Assembly: GCA_001599595.1 (NCBI GenBank)
Contig: BCHH01000006.1
Span: forward strand, 1,684,192 to 1,748,191
Reading direction: 5' to 3'
Length of the DNA: 64,000 nucleotides
Source: Beverwykella pulmonaria
Taxonomy: Eukaryota > Ascomycota > Dothideomycetes > Pleosporales > Melanommataceae
Shown: one piece after another, positions 31,867-43,117 of the stretch
Position numbering within the stretch: position 1 is the stretch's first letter
Layout: every line of letters begins with the position of its first letter
Program-made: the position numbers and the translations under genes
Notes under the pieces: model-generated
What the model saw: only the letters and a program-made list of their open reading frames with translations
Database searches by the model: none
What the model was told of the DNA's origin: nothing

Positions 31867-33575
31867 TGGCGGGGGAAATGTTTATGTAGAGTACATATAC
31901 GGACGACAGTGAAGGTCGATCTTGGGTTTCCATGTAGTCACGATATATCAAACATTCTTATATGCGACCTTGCTTCACTGTAATCCCTAATGCCTTTAGA
32001 TTGTAGACTCTCTTAGAAAATTTAAGCTCCATCTCACAAAACCATGTTTCTCCCTAATCTCATTTTGGCCTTTCATAATTCACCCTTAAACGGATCCTCC
32101 AGACCCGGATCCCTCCTCAACCTCACAATTTGGTCCCCCCATTCGACACCAACAGCTCCCTCTGCACCGCCAGTCTGTCCTCAATCCCTCTCCATCCGTA
32201 CTTTCAACCTTGGAAGCCTCCCCATCGCACCCATGTGAACGTGCTGATATCAGCAGCACTATACCTGCCACCATTCTTACCCACAAGATACTGTCGACCT
32301 CCATTTTCATTGAAGCGAGATTCAAGGATAAAATAGAGCCGTTTGTCTCAGTCTGATACCGATCATTGCCGTACTGGATCTCCCTCTTCTCATCGACATA
32401 TTTAAGGCTAAACTTATACTCCTTATTATAGGGTTCCGCGAGATACAGAAAGATTGCTATGGATTCGAAGATGGTGACGTTGTTTCTGGGTGGCTAAGGA
32501 TTGCAGTGTCTTTTGTTCATCTTTGCTTAACTCGATCGCGATTGTGGTATTGGGGGTGCCAAGTTCTACCACGAATATGGATATCTTTTGGTGATCGAGG
32601 TATCGGACATTGGTATTGCATGGGAGTTACGGGATCTAGGGCAAGGGTCGTGTTCAACATGTTAGTATCTGTTGATAACTCGGCTATTGGCACATGATGA
32701 CGTTGCGTACCAGGAAATCCATGTAGCATCGTATAGAAGACTTGCCCATGACCAGGAGTTCTCATGTTCCTCAAAAGCTGTACACAGAACGACTTACTGC
32801 GGACACGCTCTTCTACCTGTCGCTGTTTCTTCTCAGCAAGACTTGAGGGATCTAGCGTAGAACCTATCCCCGCTGAAATCATAGGACTGACTACGTAGGT
32901 ACTTTGCACACATTAATTGTCTTACCAGATGTCTGAACTCGCATGACCCGACGTCTCCAAGACATGCCGATATTTTCGCGTGTGTGGTAATTAATAGAGG
33001 AGTAGATGCAGGAGCTGCAAAACAAATGTTCCGTAACCTTTTTTAATCAACCCTTTTTTTCATGAATCACATAAAATTATACGTCGCATCGCATAGATTC
33101 CCATTTCAGTTTTGAATTAAAGCCACCACGCGAGTTATTCACCCGGAATGAAAGAAGCAAGGATAGGGACAATGAACGAGATGAGATTGCGGGGCCGAGT
33201 ACGTCCAAAACAACATGCCAATCATCAACATCCCCTTCAATACAGCAACTCTTTTAAAAGGAAAAAAAAAGAGAGGGGTCTCATGGTATCCATAGTGTTT
33301 AAGTATTTGACTGGGAACCTGAGGCTCCGTCAAAACGGGCATATTTTTCGGCATTTATCCTTATCTCTTGCTGGAGCCATTATCAGATCAACCGAGGGCT
33401 TTCTGTCACCATGGAGCTGGTCACAAAAGTCACCACTACATGCGCCATGGGATAGCGCGCGCATAATAAGTAGATGCAGGCAGGCGGCACTGCTACTATC
33501 ACTTCGGCACGCCTCCATCAATTACCTTAGCTATCAAGCCGACGTCAACGCTGCCCCTCTCTCTTTCCGCTCGAC
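31867..33575. other. Intergenic, nothing recognised
   Basis: About 1.7 kb. A minus-strand frame at 32909-32517 (130 codons) and a shorter one at 33354-33139 with a hydrophobic stretch have no family-like sequence. The right end holds the promoter of the zinc-ribbon-like gene. Confidence 0.4.
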
Positions 33576-34598
33576 ATGGCAAATGGACATCCGCCCGCGC
33601 AACAAACCAGAAAGAACATCACGTGCAAGAAATGTGGGCGCCTCCTAGGTACCGAAATCGATGGCATATTGACCCCAGCAGCGCCCAAGACCCAGTCCTG
33701 CGACGCGTGCGACCTGTTCGAGGATCTTTATGCCGCGAAGCAAGCCGCAGACAAGGATTGGCATACTCTTATGCACAGGCGCATTGATCATGGAGGCCGC
33801 CAGAACGCGCTTGAAGCCTTCAAAGCTGCGCATATTGCCACAGCCAACTTTCTCCTACGAGCTGAGGATCCGAACCAGAAGACGCAAATGCAATCACAAG
33901 AAGGAGAGGATGATCGGAATGCAGACTCTCCGCGCGGTACAAAGCGCCCACGACGCTCATCGGCAACGGTTGAGAAGCGCTCGCCCAAGAGAATTCGACG
34001 GGGAAAGGAGTTCAGGTTCGACGACTCTGTTGTATTCCGAGACAAGAGCGAGTACCGGAACAATGAATTTTACCTACGGGAAACAGAAAATTACGTGCCT
34101 GGACGCAACGCCGCACCAGAGGGATACGAGTTCGTTGATTCGAGCGGGCACGATCAGAGTTATGCGAAGTTCCATGGGCTGAAGTGGGGTGGGAAGAAGA
34201 AGAAATGGGTTCCAGATCCAAATATTGTCTGGAGAGTACTAGCAGAAGATAGCGAGCAAACGACAGTAAACCCAAAGGAGGAGAAGCGTGAGGAGGAAAA
34301 AATTGAACACATTTCAACGACCGGGGAGGGACCAGAGGGCGAGAATCTTGCTGATCCACAAACTGAGATTATAGCAGCAGAGGAAGAGTGCCATGAGGAA
34401 CTAGGAGCTGAAGCCCCCTCAACAGCCACCAGGGAACCAAAGGGCAAACATCTCAAAGATTCACCAAATCAGGCCACAGCACCTAAGGAGGGAGCAGCGG
34501 AAGAAACAAAGGATGAAAGTGTATCGCCCGACAGAGCTGAAGATGAAGAAAGGATCGTCCTCCCAGAGCGTCTAGCCTCTGGCCAGACTGTTATGTAG
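33576..34598 (+). CDS. Hypothetical nuclear-type protein with N-terminal CxxC pair
   Basis: Single exon, 340 aa. I do not recognise a named family. The N-terminus has CKKC at about residues 17-20 and CDAC at about 42-45, spaced as in a zinc ribbon. A helical stretch (LYAAKQAADKDWHTLMHRR) follows, then two basic nuclear-localisation-like clusters (KRPRRSS, KRSPKRIRRGK, about 120-145). A conserved-looking segment at 150-225 has FRDKSEYRNNEFYLRETENY and FHGLKWGGKKKKWVPDPN. The rest is Glu/Lys-rich and disordered. Composition suggests a nucleic-acid or chromatin-associated protein (inference). The start MANGHPPAQQ is the first ATG and is well placed before the CxxC. Confidence 0.72.
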   Translation: MANGHPPAQQTRKNITCKKCGRLLGTEIDGILTPAAPKTQSCDACDLFEDLYAAKQAADKDWHTLMHRRIDHGGRQNALEAFKAAHIATANFLLRAEDPNQKTQMQSQEGEDDRNADSPRGTKRPRRSSATVEKRSPKRIRRGKEFRFDDSVVFRDKSEYRNNEFYLRETENYVPGRNAAPEGYEFVDSSGHDQSYAKFHGLKWGGKKKKWVPDPNIVWRVLAEDSEQTTVNPKEEKREEEKIEHISTTGEGPEGENLADPQTEIIAAEEECHEELGAEAPSTATREPKGKHLKDSPNQATAPKEGAAEETKDESVSPDRAEDEERIVLPERLASGQTVM

Positions 34599-37391
34599 CT
34601 TTGTCCAGCCGGTGCTAGAAGATGCATGCTCTGGCCCATTCGAAGACGCAAGATCTCACTCAAAATTGATAGTGCAGGTTTTGTGCTTGCATAACCGTCT
34701 GCGTGGCCCTTTTTTCTTGAAATAGGGGAAGGAGAAAGGCTGGCCTGTTGGTGAGACACCCCATACTCTATTTGGTACCATACGTTAAGAGATACCCATT
34801 CGTAGACCAGGGCCTGTGGACATCGAGATGACAAGCAGGCGATATTTCTAAAAAAAAAAAAAATTCCGAAATCTAGTGTCAATCCTCCTTATTCACTCGA
34901 TATACTTCTTTCCTAGATCCTAACGTGCTCTGTGATCACATGCCAACATTAACTTCATCCCATGGCTCTCATCTTGTAGATTCGTATCTCTTGTGTTGGA
35001 AGCGCTCCGATCAGTGCAAACGATTGGATAGCGATTTTAGTTTCAGTATACTTCCCAATCCTCTCAACCTTTACTCCTGGCTCAATATCGCGGTTGCATG
35101 TTCCAATCATAGGTCACTCTTTTGGTTCACCAGTCGGTGGAAGCAAAGCGAACACTCGTTGTTGAATGGGTAAGAAGGAGGTAGCATGACTTCTCATCCA
35201 CCTGTAAACTCCGCGATCGTCGGAACCATCCGGTTCCGCGAGTCACTGTTACCATTGCCCCGTCGATCGACATCCATAGGCCCGATGTTCCGACCTCCGA
35301 CCCATCCACCCATCTAGTAGATAGCCAAGATCTGGAACCTTAATGCCAAAGTCTCCAGGAATGCGTACGTGCGTGCACGTCTTGGAAGATCTGGCGACGC
35401 TCGAGCACTTATCAACAATATTCGTCGTCAGCGGCGTCGCCGTCAGTCCAATATATATGGAGGCGGCCAGTCAAACTTTCAAACGCCGACGCAGCCACCT
35501 CATTTCAGCTCACCTCAACATCTCGCATTCGCATTGGATTTGCCATCGCCACATGGGCGCCGTTTTCTCGCACATGGCTTTCCATCTCAAGATTGGTGGG
35601 CTTCGGGAAGATCGTGGGGATCTAGATTACAGCACTAGCCGTCGAGAGGGACTGAACTGTATGCTTGCTTGGGAATAAGGGGGTTGCTGCAGGTTGCGGG
35701 GTTTGGAGAGGGCGAGATCAATCGGGTAACCGCCTTGTTTCGTATCCGACACATGTGGTGAAAGATTGGAATGAATTGATGAATCATTCGTGAAGATGTT
35801 GAAGACCAAATGGATGGAGACTAGTATACAAAAACACGAGCATAAGCGCTGCGACGCAGCAGTGTACAAGGCTAGGCTGAAAGATATCTGCAACCGCAAT
35901 CTGCCCATTCCATGAAACAATCGCATGCACCTACATCTACTTTAGCTTTGCTTCTACGCCGTAAACCGTCGGTCAAGCTCTCGATGCTAATACTGATAGT
36001 AGGGGAGATGGTGAAGACAATAGGGTTGACCTCAGGCGTAAGGCACACATACAGTAGTCAGCCATCTATGCGAGAGTCCTCCCCATCTTGCCCCGTACTA
36101 CCATACTAATATCGACATCGAACCCAGCCCGCGAATAAGCCTCCCGCGTCCCACTAGCATGACAGCACATACCGCCTTGGTCGGGTAGCGACCGAACTAA
36201 GCAGTTTGCCCCTCTTTTGAGCTTCTACCATAGCAAAGCTTCAGCTTCGCCCTTGCACGTCGGCCCTGCGCCTAGAAGACACCAAGAACAACGGGGTTCT
36301 GTGGATGGATAGTGCCAAGTCTCGAGTGATCCAGGCGGTGTGTTGTGATCAAAGTCCGCCATCCTTGTTGCCTTTGACAAGGAAAACAAGGTTTTTATAA
36401 CCCCCTCCATGCACTTGAAAGTTGTGGTGCAAGGTTGTCCCCTCCGAAAGACCTGAATTCTTGGTGGTGCTGATGAATGAAGCGTTCACACCACATCATG
36501 TGAGGTCCTTCTTTGGCTCCGCGGAGCGCGTTGTCAGCCTCTCGTCCTGTCGTCCGTTCTGTCTTTAACTCTGATTTCACGTACTGCTGGCCCGAGCCGT
36601 CGCCCGTTAGTTGCACCGCAGTCAATTGGGTCTGGCGGGAAGCACGGACACGGGAGGGGCAGAATAGCAGAACAAAAAACAGACAAGGGACCCACATGTT
36701 CGGTCTGCGCGCCGCTGACGATCACATTTGTCACAGCCTGAGTTGCCTGGCGTTAGCTGCTTGACGTTTTTCTCAGCTCAAACGACTTGAGGCACGATCG
36801 TAAGATCGTGAGGTGATCGCGTTCCTAAGCTATCATTGGTCGTGGGATTGTTCAACGTTCGAGCTATTACTGCGATATGCTTTGCATTCAAGGCACATTA
36901 TCACGAGCATCAAGGTGTTTAGCGGGGAAGTCAAAGTATGATATATCGTTGAACAATCTATATGTCGCTGTTTGGTATCCTCTAACGCAATGCAAACGTA
37001 AATAGGATTACAAGAAAAGGACGCGGCTCAATTATCACTACGCAGCTGATTGCGTTGTGGCATGAAAGTGCAATTGCACACTACACAGGTCTGGAAGCCG
37101 CTTGTAATTGCTGGCCTTGGTGATGTTTGTCTCTTGAAAGCAGTGGCGGATGCGCCTGTTGCTCGTGACAGGAGCTACGGCCTGAAAACTCGTGGCCCGC
37201 GTATTTGAAGTGGTCGAGGTATACTCGAGAATTTGGGCTCGCTTCGGTGCCTATTCATGTGGATTCTGTGCGCTCTTCGATTTAAGCTTGGTTCGAAGGG
37301 CAGTGTAGTTGCGTATGTTGGATAGGGACATGTAATCTACATGTCGCCTTCGGGTGATATGTTCTTTCTTCCACCAGATATGAAGTTCTCT
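34599..37391. other. Long intergenic region, no supported gene
   Basis: About 2.8 kb between two convergent genes. It contains an A-run at 34851-34862 and a perfect CACGATC/GATCGTG inverted repeat with a four-base loop (36793-36810). Frames near 35.3-35.9 kb and 36.4-36.8 kb overlap on both strands with no family-like sequence. Confidence 0.45.
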
Positions 37392-39759
37392 TCATGGCAC
37401 AAGAGACTCCTCATTCTCATCCCATTGCCATTGCTGGACAAGCTGTCTTCCTCTGTAATCGGTAGCCCAACCAATGTCCGTCTCAATGCCTCGGAGAAGA
37501 TCTAGAACCACTTGGCGTTCGCTGGGGTGGCTCAAGCACTGACCAGCTGTGAACAAGGGCTGAACGGAGTGGATGCGAACAGCATCGTCTGGACGGGCCA
37601 GAGAAATGCCAACAATCTCACGACTGTGGACTTGGCATGCAGAGAGGACAGAATGGTAAGAGTTCAGCCGTGCACAAACTGTGGTGCGGCCTTGTGTCGA
37701 TTCATGCGGTTTATTCATGAGAAGCTGGATCTGGCTCATGTGATAGCACTGCATGGTCGAGGCACACATCGGTATGCTATACCAGACTTCGGGAAAGAGG
37801 GCCTCGTTGTCTCCTTGATTGCGAGATGAGTCGATCCTGGCACAAGGTTGGAATGTGACCGGAAGTCCATCGTACCATGTTTGGAATTGTTGTTTAATCT
37901 GGTACCAGTAATCCAGCAAGGTTCGTTGGTTGACACCTGCCCAAGGAGCCCCGTGCCCCACTTCAAGGTCGTCCCCAGCAGCCATGAAGTTTACTAGCTT
38001 AGCCATAAGCCATACAAGGGCGTTGCAGATCAAATCTTCTTTCATCATCCCCTCGCCTTCAGGGTAGCCACTTTCGGTTGTATTGCTGGGAAGAATGAAT
38101 CCATGGTCGTCGATCAAGAGACCCGCCTCTTTCCATAGGGCGAGATCCTCTGTATCGAGGCGTGTGTGTGTCTTGTTAATGACTGCAATGAAATTGTTAG
38201 ATCAGTACATGTTGACATATAGTTAATGAACTCACAAGCTGCCAACATATCTTGCCTCGCAATATTCCAGAATGTAGCCCTTCGAGCTTTAGATATAAAT
38301 CCAAGATTAGCGGAAGTAATGGTCGAGCTCGGCGACGGCAGCTGCAGAGGCATCATACGTTCTTGTGCAATGACTAGGAGGGACTTTGCACCATTGAGAT
38401 GCTTGGCCCACTCAGGCACAGAAGCGTCCAGAAATTCGTAAACGCATAGTATTGCCGAAGCTGCGAGAAGTTCGTCCGTGTTGGATTTGTATGTAGTGGT
38501 ACTGCTAGATGTTCGGCGACGTTTCGGGGTAGGCCCGTCTGTACTGTAGCTCAACTCTCGATTACGTCGCCTTTGTTCGCAATCCGACTCTCCCTCTGAG
38601 GTGATTACAGATTCCTCTTTCAAAGCCTGGAGGAGAAGAGACACGGCTGTGTCATAGTATTGAGTGGCTTTGTGATACCAGTCTACAGAGTGCGCGTCCG
38701 GATATAGCTCCATACCCGCTTGATGTGTCACGCTGCCTCCCATGACAGGCTTTCGTCCTTGAACACGCGCAAGCGCCTTTGCAGAATATGCGAGAGCTGC
38801 GTATCTCAACAAGGCGTTTTCTCGGGCTTTGACAGGCACATACGAAGCGAAATATGTCCCAAGATCAAAGAGATCCATCCAGTATCCAGGACCTTCGGAG
38901 AACCATCTTAGAAGGTAAGCAATTTCGTGATCTTGCTCAGTCATGTGGTCGATGCTGGCTCCGGGAGGCGTCCGCCGGTTCATAGAAATCGAGCGTGGAA
39001 TGTGCTCGCGCGTTACGTCAAACGGTGAAGTGAGGCGTGGATCGATGGGTGGGGGTGTCATGCACGAGTTGTTCAACATGGTATGGAGATGGAGATTCGA
39101 ATTGGAGCCTCTTGGTGAAATAGGGGTACTTGTAGAAGAGGTCGGCGGCGATTGAAGCATTGAAACAGCTTCTAGAGAAGGCAGAGGGTCGAACTCGGAC
39201 CGAGTGAAGTACGACGGCACGCTGGTACCTGAACGACTCAGAAGATCGGGGCCAAAGCTCGAGGGCGTGCTAGTGCCTGTTGGCCACGATGTCACCAAAC
39301 GGGGCTCAAACGGCGCCGGGGAGTCCATAGAGGTAACGGACATTGTGTCGTACTCAGGTGTGAGAGGATCCAGATACGGGTTCGTCGTGTTGATGAAGGT
39401 TACTATGAGATGCGTGATCAGGAGAGGCACTGAGGGGTGGTTATAAGAGCTCACCGTGTCTCGGAATGTCCAGCCACACAGTCTCGTCATCGAAAGTGTT
39501 CTTGTATGCGTAGAAGCCCTTGAGCGTATTCTCGTCGCCCGAATCGTCTCCATTCATGGAAGCATTGTGCTGATGGCGGAAGACGATACCAGAGCTGGGG
39601 ATGCATTCTCGCGACGCCTTACAGCATTGACCACACGAGGGCTTCTTCTCATCGCACTTCAACTTCCGCTGGCGACAGGTCAAGCTGTTGGGCGGCTTTG
39701 TCAGAGCATGTTCGGGGTGTTCAGGAGGGGATTACTTGCCATCCAGTTCGTGAGCGCAT
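37392..39759 (-). CDS. Zn2Cys6 transcription factor (Moc3-like)
   Basis: Four exons: 39759-39740, 39684-39455, 39402-38236 and 38182-37392, giving 735 aa. The zinc cluster starts almost at the N-terminus: residues 7-34 read CLTCRQRKLKC...CGQCCKASREC with the exact CX2CX6CX6CX2CX6C spacing. The first intron uses a GC donor (GCAAGT) and an ordinary AG acceptor, and it interrupts the codon of the first zinc-binding Cys (TG|C). A long Ser/Thr/Pro region follows. The fungal-specific domain from about 215 (EIAYLLRWFSEGPGYWMDLF) and a C-terminal LINK-like region (KARRATFWNIARQDMLAAF, WYQIKQQFQTWYDGLP) resemble regulators annotated as Moc3 in filamentous fungi. Residues KRRRT at about 335 could be a nuclear localisation signal. 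Target genes are unknown. Confidence 0.88.
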
Positions 39760-40545
39760 GTCAAGTGTTGGCTTAGGAGGTTCCTGGGATGTTGGAGGTT
39801 CCTAGAATGTGGAAGCTAAGAGAACTTGCAGTGAGCAACCGGATACCATATGTTGGGAGTTTCACTCGCGCTAACTGGAGAGCACTGGCTATATGTAGAA
39901 TAACGTGGAGATGGTCCGCAGATAGGAGCTACAGCCCTCATTGCTAAAGGTGTGCTTCGTGGTGCGGGGTCTGTATGGTTCGCGCCAAGCGGGTCTACCC
40001 TTCGCACACTGTTAGCAAAGGGGTCCGCGAGGGCTAGCCGGAGGCAAGAGGCCCTTGGGTGCGGATTGCTGCAGAGGGCTACGCCATGGGCTGCATCCGA
40101 CTGAATCGCAATCAAGAAGCCAGATGCGGCAGCACGTACATAGTGCGCATCATGACCGTGCACACGTGGACTTGTTTTTTGCATCTCCGGGAAACGCCCG
40201 TTAGCATTGCCACAATCATGAGATCCGACCCTACTATTGCTCAGTACACTCGGCCCGTCTCGTCCCTGCTCGGAAAATGTCGCCAGCACCCCCTTTTTGA
40301 CCTGTGTCGCCATCCAAGGCTAGGGTTTCGACTAATTGATATATATACACCTAATCATGTTGTCCGGAGTTCGCTCCGAGCCTTCAAAGCTCGCTAGCGC
40401 CCGCGAACTCGTCAACGGCGTCAACGCCCATGCATCGAAGTCGAAGAGTTTTGGAACACTCCGGGGAATCCTCGGGAAACCGTATCCGTCACCGCCTGTT
40501 GAACACCGTCTCGGGACTCTCACCGCCTTCCTTGACTATGTTCTA
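39760..40545. other. Intergenic: regulator promoter and POB3 3' side
   Basis: A 165-codon minus-strand frame at 40313-39816 lies directly upstream of the regulator and has no family-like sequence; I read the region as promoter and 5' UTR. Confidence 0.45.
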
Positions 40546-42543
40546 TCATTTTTTTGACGTTTTCTGTTTCTTCTTTGGCCGTTCTACCAACGGCTCCCGC
40601 TCCTTCACCTCTTCCTCCTCCTCGGGCACGCTGTCCGCATCCGCATCTGCATCAGCCATCTCAGAATCGCTGTCCGAGCCGCTACTATTGTGATCTTCGT
40701 CGAACTCCTCACCAACTTCTGATTCTGATTCTGCGTGGAAGTCCTCGTCGATACTCTCATCATCCTCGTCAGCACTTCCACGATTTGCAGCTGCTCCGTC
40801 GTCGCTGGATGCGAGATCGTCGTCTTGAAGAGCTGCAGCAAGGATTGCTCCAGACTAGTGAATGCATAATTAGCGCCATCATGTGTAATGAGGGATGGGA
40901 AACGTTACGTCATCGGCCATTTCATTCTTCGTCTTAATACTCTTAGCCCTGAAGAAGTTCTCAAGTGGCTGCTGCTCCTCGCTGGGATAGACGTTAGCCT
41001 AGCTCTGCAGGGCGCTTAGCCATGCCCATGTGACTCACCGATTGATGTTGCTGAACTGATGTTCGGCTGCTCCTCCCTTCATAGTGAACGTAATATCAAA
41101 TGTACGGCTTGCCGCCATGGCTCCTCCGACGCGAGACATGGTTACCGATGCAACATTATCTATGCTGATGTAGGTCGCTGGTTTAGGGACGAACATGAAG
41201 GCCTTGTCCAAACAAAAGAGATGGCCCTCGTTAGCTTTGATCGAGCATTTCACGCCTGATTGCTCGTGGTGACTGATGAAGTCCTTGGAGGGTGTGGTGA
41301 TGCGTTTACCGCTCAAACCTCGGAATATTTGGGAGACCACGTGAGAAATAGGCGCTTCGTAGTGCGACTGCAGTTTGTCCTTGTACTGAGCCTCAAGCAG
41401 TTCTTCTTTCATGTTCAAATCTAGATTGACTTCTTCGTCCCTCTTGAATTGCATGACAAGGAACGGATACCGTGTTTGGCCCTGCCTCAGTGGAGGATCG
41501 AGGCCAATGGTGATCAGCGTGTGCATATCGTCGGGCTTGGGGAGCACCATGAACTTCTTGACTGCATCAAACTGTATCTTGTAGTCGTACGTCTTGCCTC
41601 GCAACCGGAAGGAGCTTTCATACATATCGATATCAAATCGACCTCTGTTTAAATGTTAGCACTGTTTCTTCCAAATGATCAAGTCTGCGACGCACCTAGG
41701 TGTCAAGTGCAGGATATCCAAGAAGGTCGCAAATGTGTCGCCCGCAACCTCCCCAATATCCGCCTTGTCCATGAGGGTCTCGTAGAATAGATTGGCAGCA
41801 TTCTGTTCCTCTCCATCGCCATCGGAGCCTTCCTCGCCATCTTCTCTCTTTTCTTTTTTGGATGCGACACCAGGAATGTAGAATCTCATCTCGACAAGCT
41901 GGTCTTTTGCCCCTCCGGACTTCTTCCCTCGCGACCGCGCGCCCCCAAGACTGCCATTCGTCCCAGTGTCGTTGCCATCGGCGGGGAGAGAGAAGTCCAC
42001 GGCTACTTCATTCTTGCCTGCCAGGTTTGTATTTGAGATCTCGGTATAGGGAATTTCGAAGGCCGGCCGATTTGCGACGTTGAAAGAGAGCTCCGCCTTT
42101 CCAAATTCCGCCTTTCCCCAGTTCCAGCCACGCAGAGCGTGCTCTCGGTTGTCCAAGTTAATGCCGTACCAAGTCTTGAAAACTTTTGCTACGCGATCAA
42201 AATCCTGTCGCTTTTAGCTTTTGTCTTAAAGAATGGCCATCCACCTTACCTCCTGCTTGAAGCCATCCAGTTGGATGATGCCGTCCGCCCGCGAGAGCAG
42301 CTTCACCTCATACCCTCGTGCGGCCCGACTCCACTGTGCTTGTACGATCTGTGACTGATCCAGGGTGAAGGTGTCACCGCCAGACGAAGGTTTCCAGCCC
42401 CAGCCAGATTCTGCAAAACGAGTGACACCATGCTTCTTGGACAAGTTTAGGTAGATATCGTTGAAAGCTTCCCTGGCAAGATGTTAGATTATGCTTAGGA
42501 ACGCGCAGAGTTGATTTCAAGCGATGGAGGCATTAACTGACAT
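40546..42543 (-). CDS. POB3: FACT complex subunit Pob3 (SSRP1 homologue)
   Basis: Six exons: 42543-42542, 42472-42250, 42204-41696, 41644-41039, 40981-40909 and 40854-40546, giving 573 aa. Pob3 with Spt16 forms FACT, the histone chaperone that reorganises nucleosomes during transcription and replication. Blocks: N-terminal ESGWGWKPSSGGDTFTLD, IQLDGFKQEDFDRVAKVFK, NLEWRGW-type LRGWNWGKAEF, then the tandem PH-like region (FDIDMYESSFRLRGKTYDY, PLENFFRAK) and a strongly acidic tail with ESESEVGEEFDEDH and a basic PKKKQKTSKK end. There is no HMG box, as expected for fungal Pob3. The start codon is itself split by intron 1: exon 1 ends in AT and exon 2 begins with G. Unspliced RNA would instead read a short frame ending after eight codons. 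Confidence 0.92.
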
Positions 42544-43117
42544 TTTGGCGACGGTGTTGCGTAGAGGAGGTGGGTGGATCGCTGTGTTGAGAGGATTCTC
42601 ACGTTGTGGGTGGAGGTTGAGCTCCAGGCGCGAGATTGTAAAAAGAGATCATGCCAAGGCTGAGGCGCGTCACGAAAGCTTGATCACGTGCCAAGGCACC
42701 CACGACCGTGTTTTGGCTTCACGTTTTTCTCTCATTTGATTTTCTCGCTGTTACGCAAATACGAGTACAGTTTAGCCTTTCGTCGAAGAATATGCTAATA
42801 ATTTCACTAAGGGTATGCTCACGCTTACCTTGACAAGATGAAAAGAATGTAGGCCATAGTTATCGAAATCGCGACACCAAATGGTATGATGGTGACTCTC
42901 CACATACGTGAATGCGACGCATTGGGAGTATAATTGCTGGGTATCAAGTATCTTATAACTACAGAATATCCATCCATAAATCCAAAGCCTGCTGTCCCTA
43001 CTCGTCGCGCGGATAGACAGTCAGTCATAAAGTAAATAACACTGGAAGTCGCTGTTGGTCGTCATCTGTAGTCCACCAACTTCCTAGAACCTTTATTAAG
43101 CACCCTCTTTGCCTCCT
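42544..43117. other. Intergenic: POB3 promoter
   Basis: Lies between the 3' end of the Swc3-like gene and POB3. A 67-codon minus-strand frame (43028-42825) ends in a hydrophobic segment and a GTAAGC donor-like site, so a tiny membrane-protein gene cannot be excluded. Confidence 0.4.

Noticed and set aside
39816..40313. 165-codon minus-strand frame upstream of the second Zn2Cys6 gene
   Set aside because: No family-like sequence, and it occupies the expected promoter.
42825..43028. 67-codon minus-strand frame with C-terminal hydrophobic segment
   Set aside because: Could be a tiny membrane protein, but the continuation after a GTAAGC site is unconvincing and I recognise no family.
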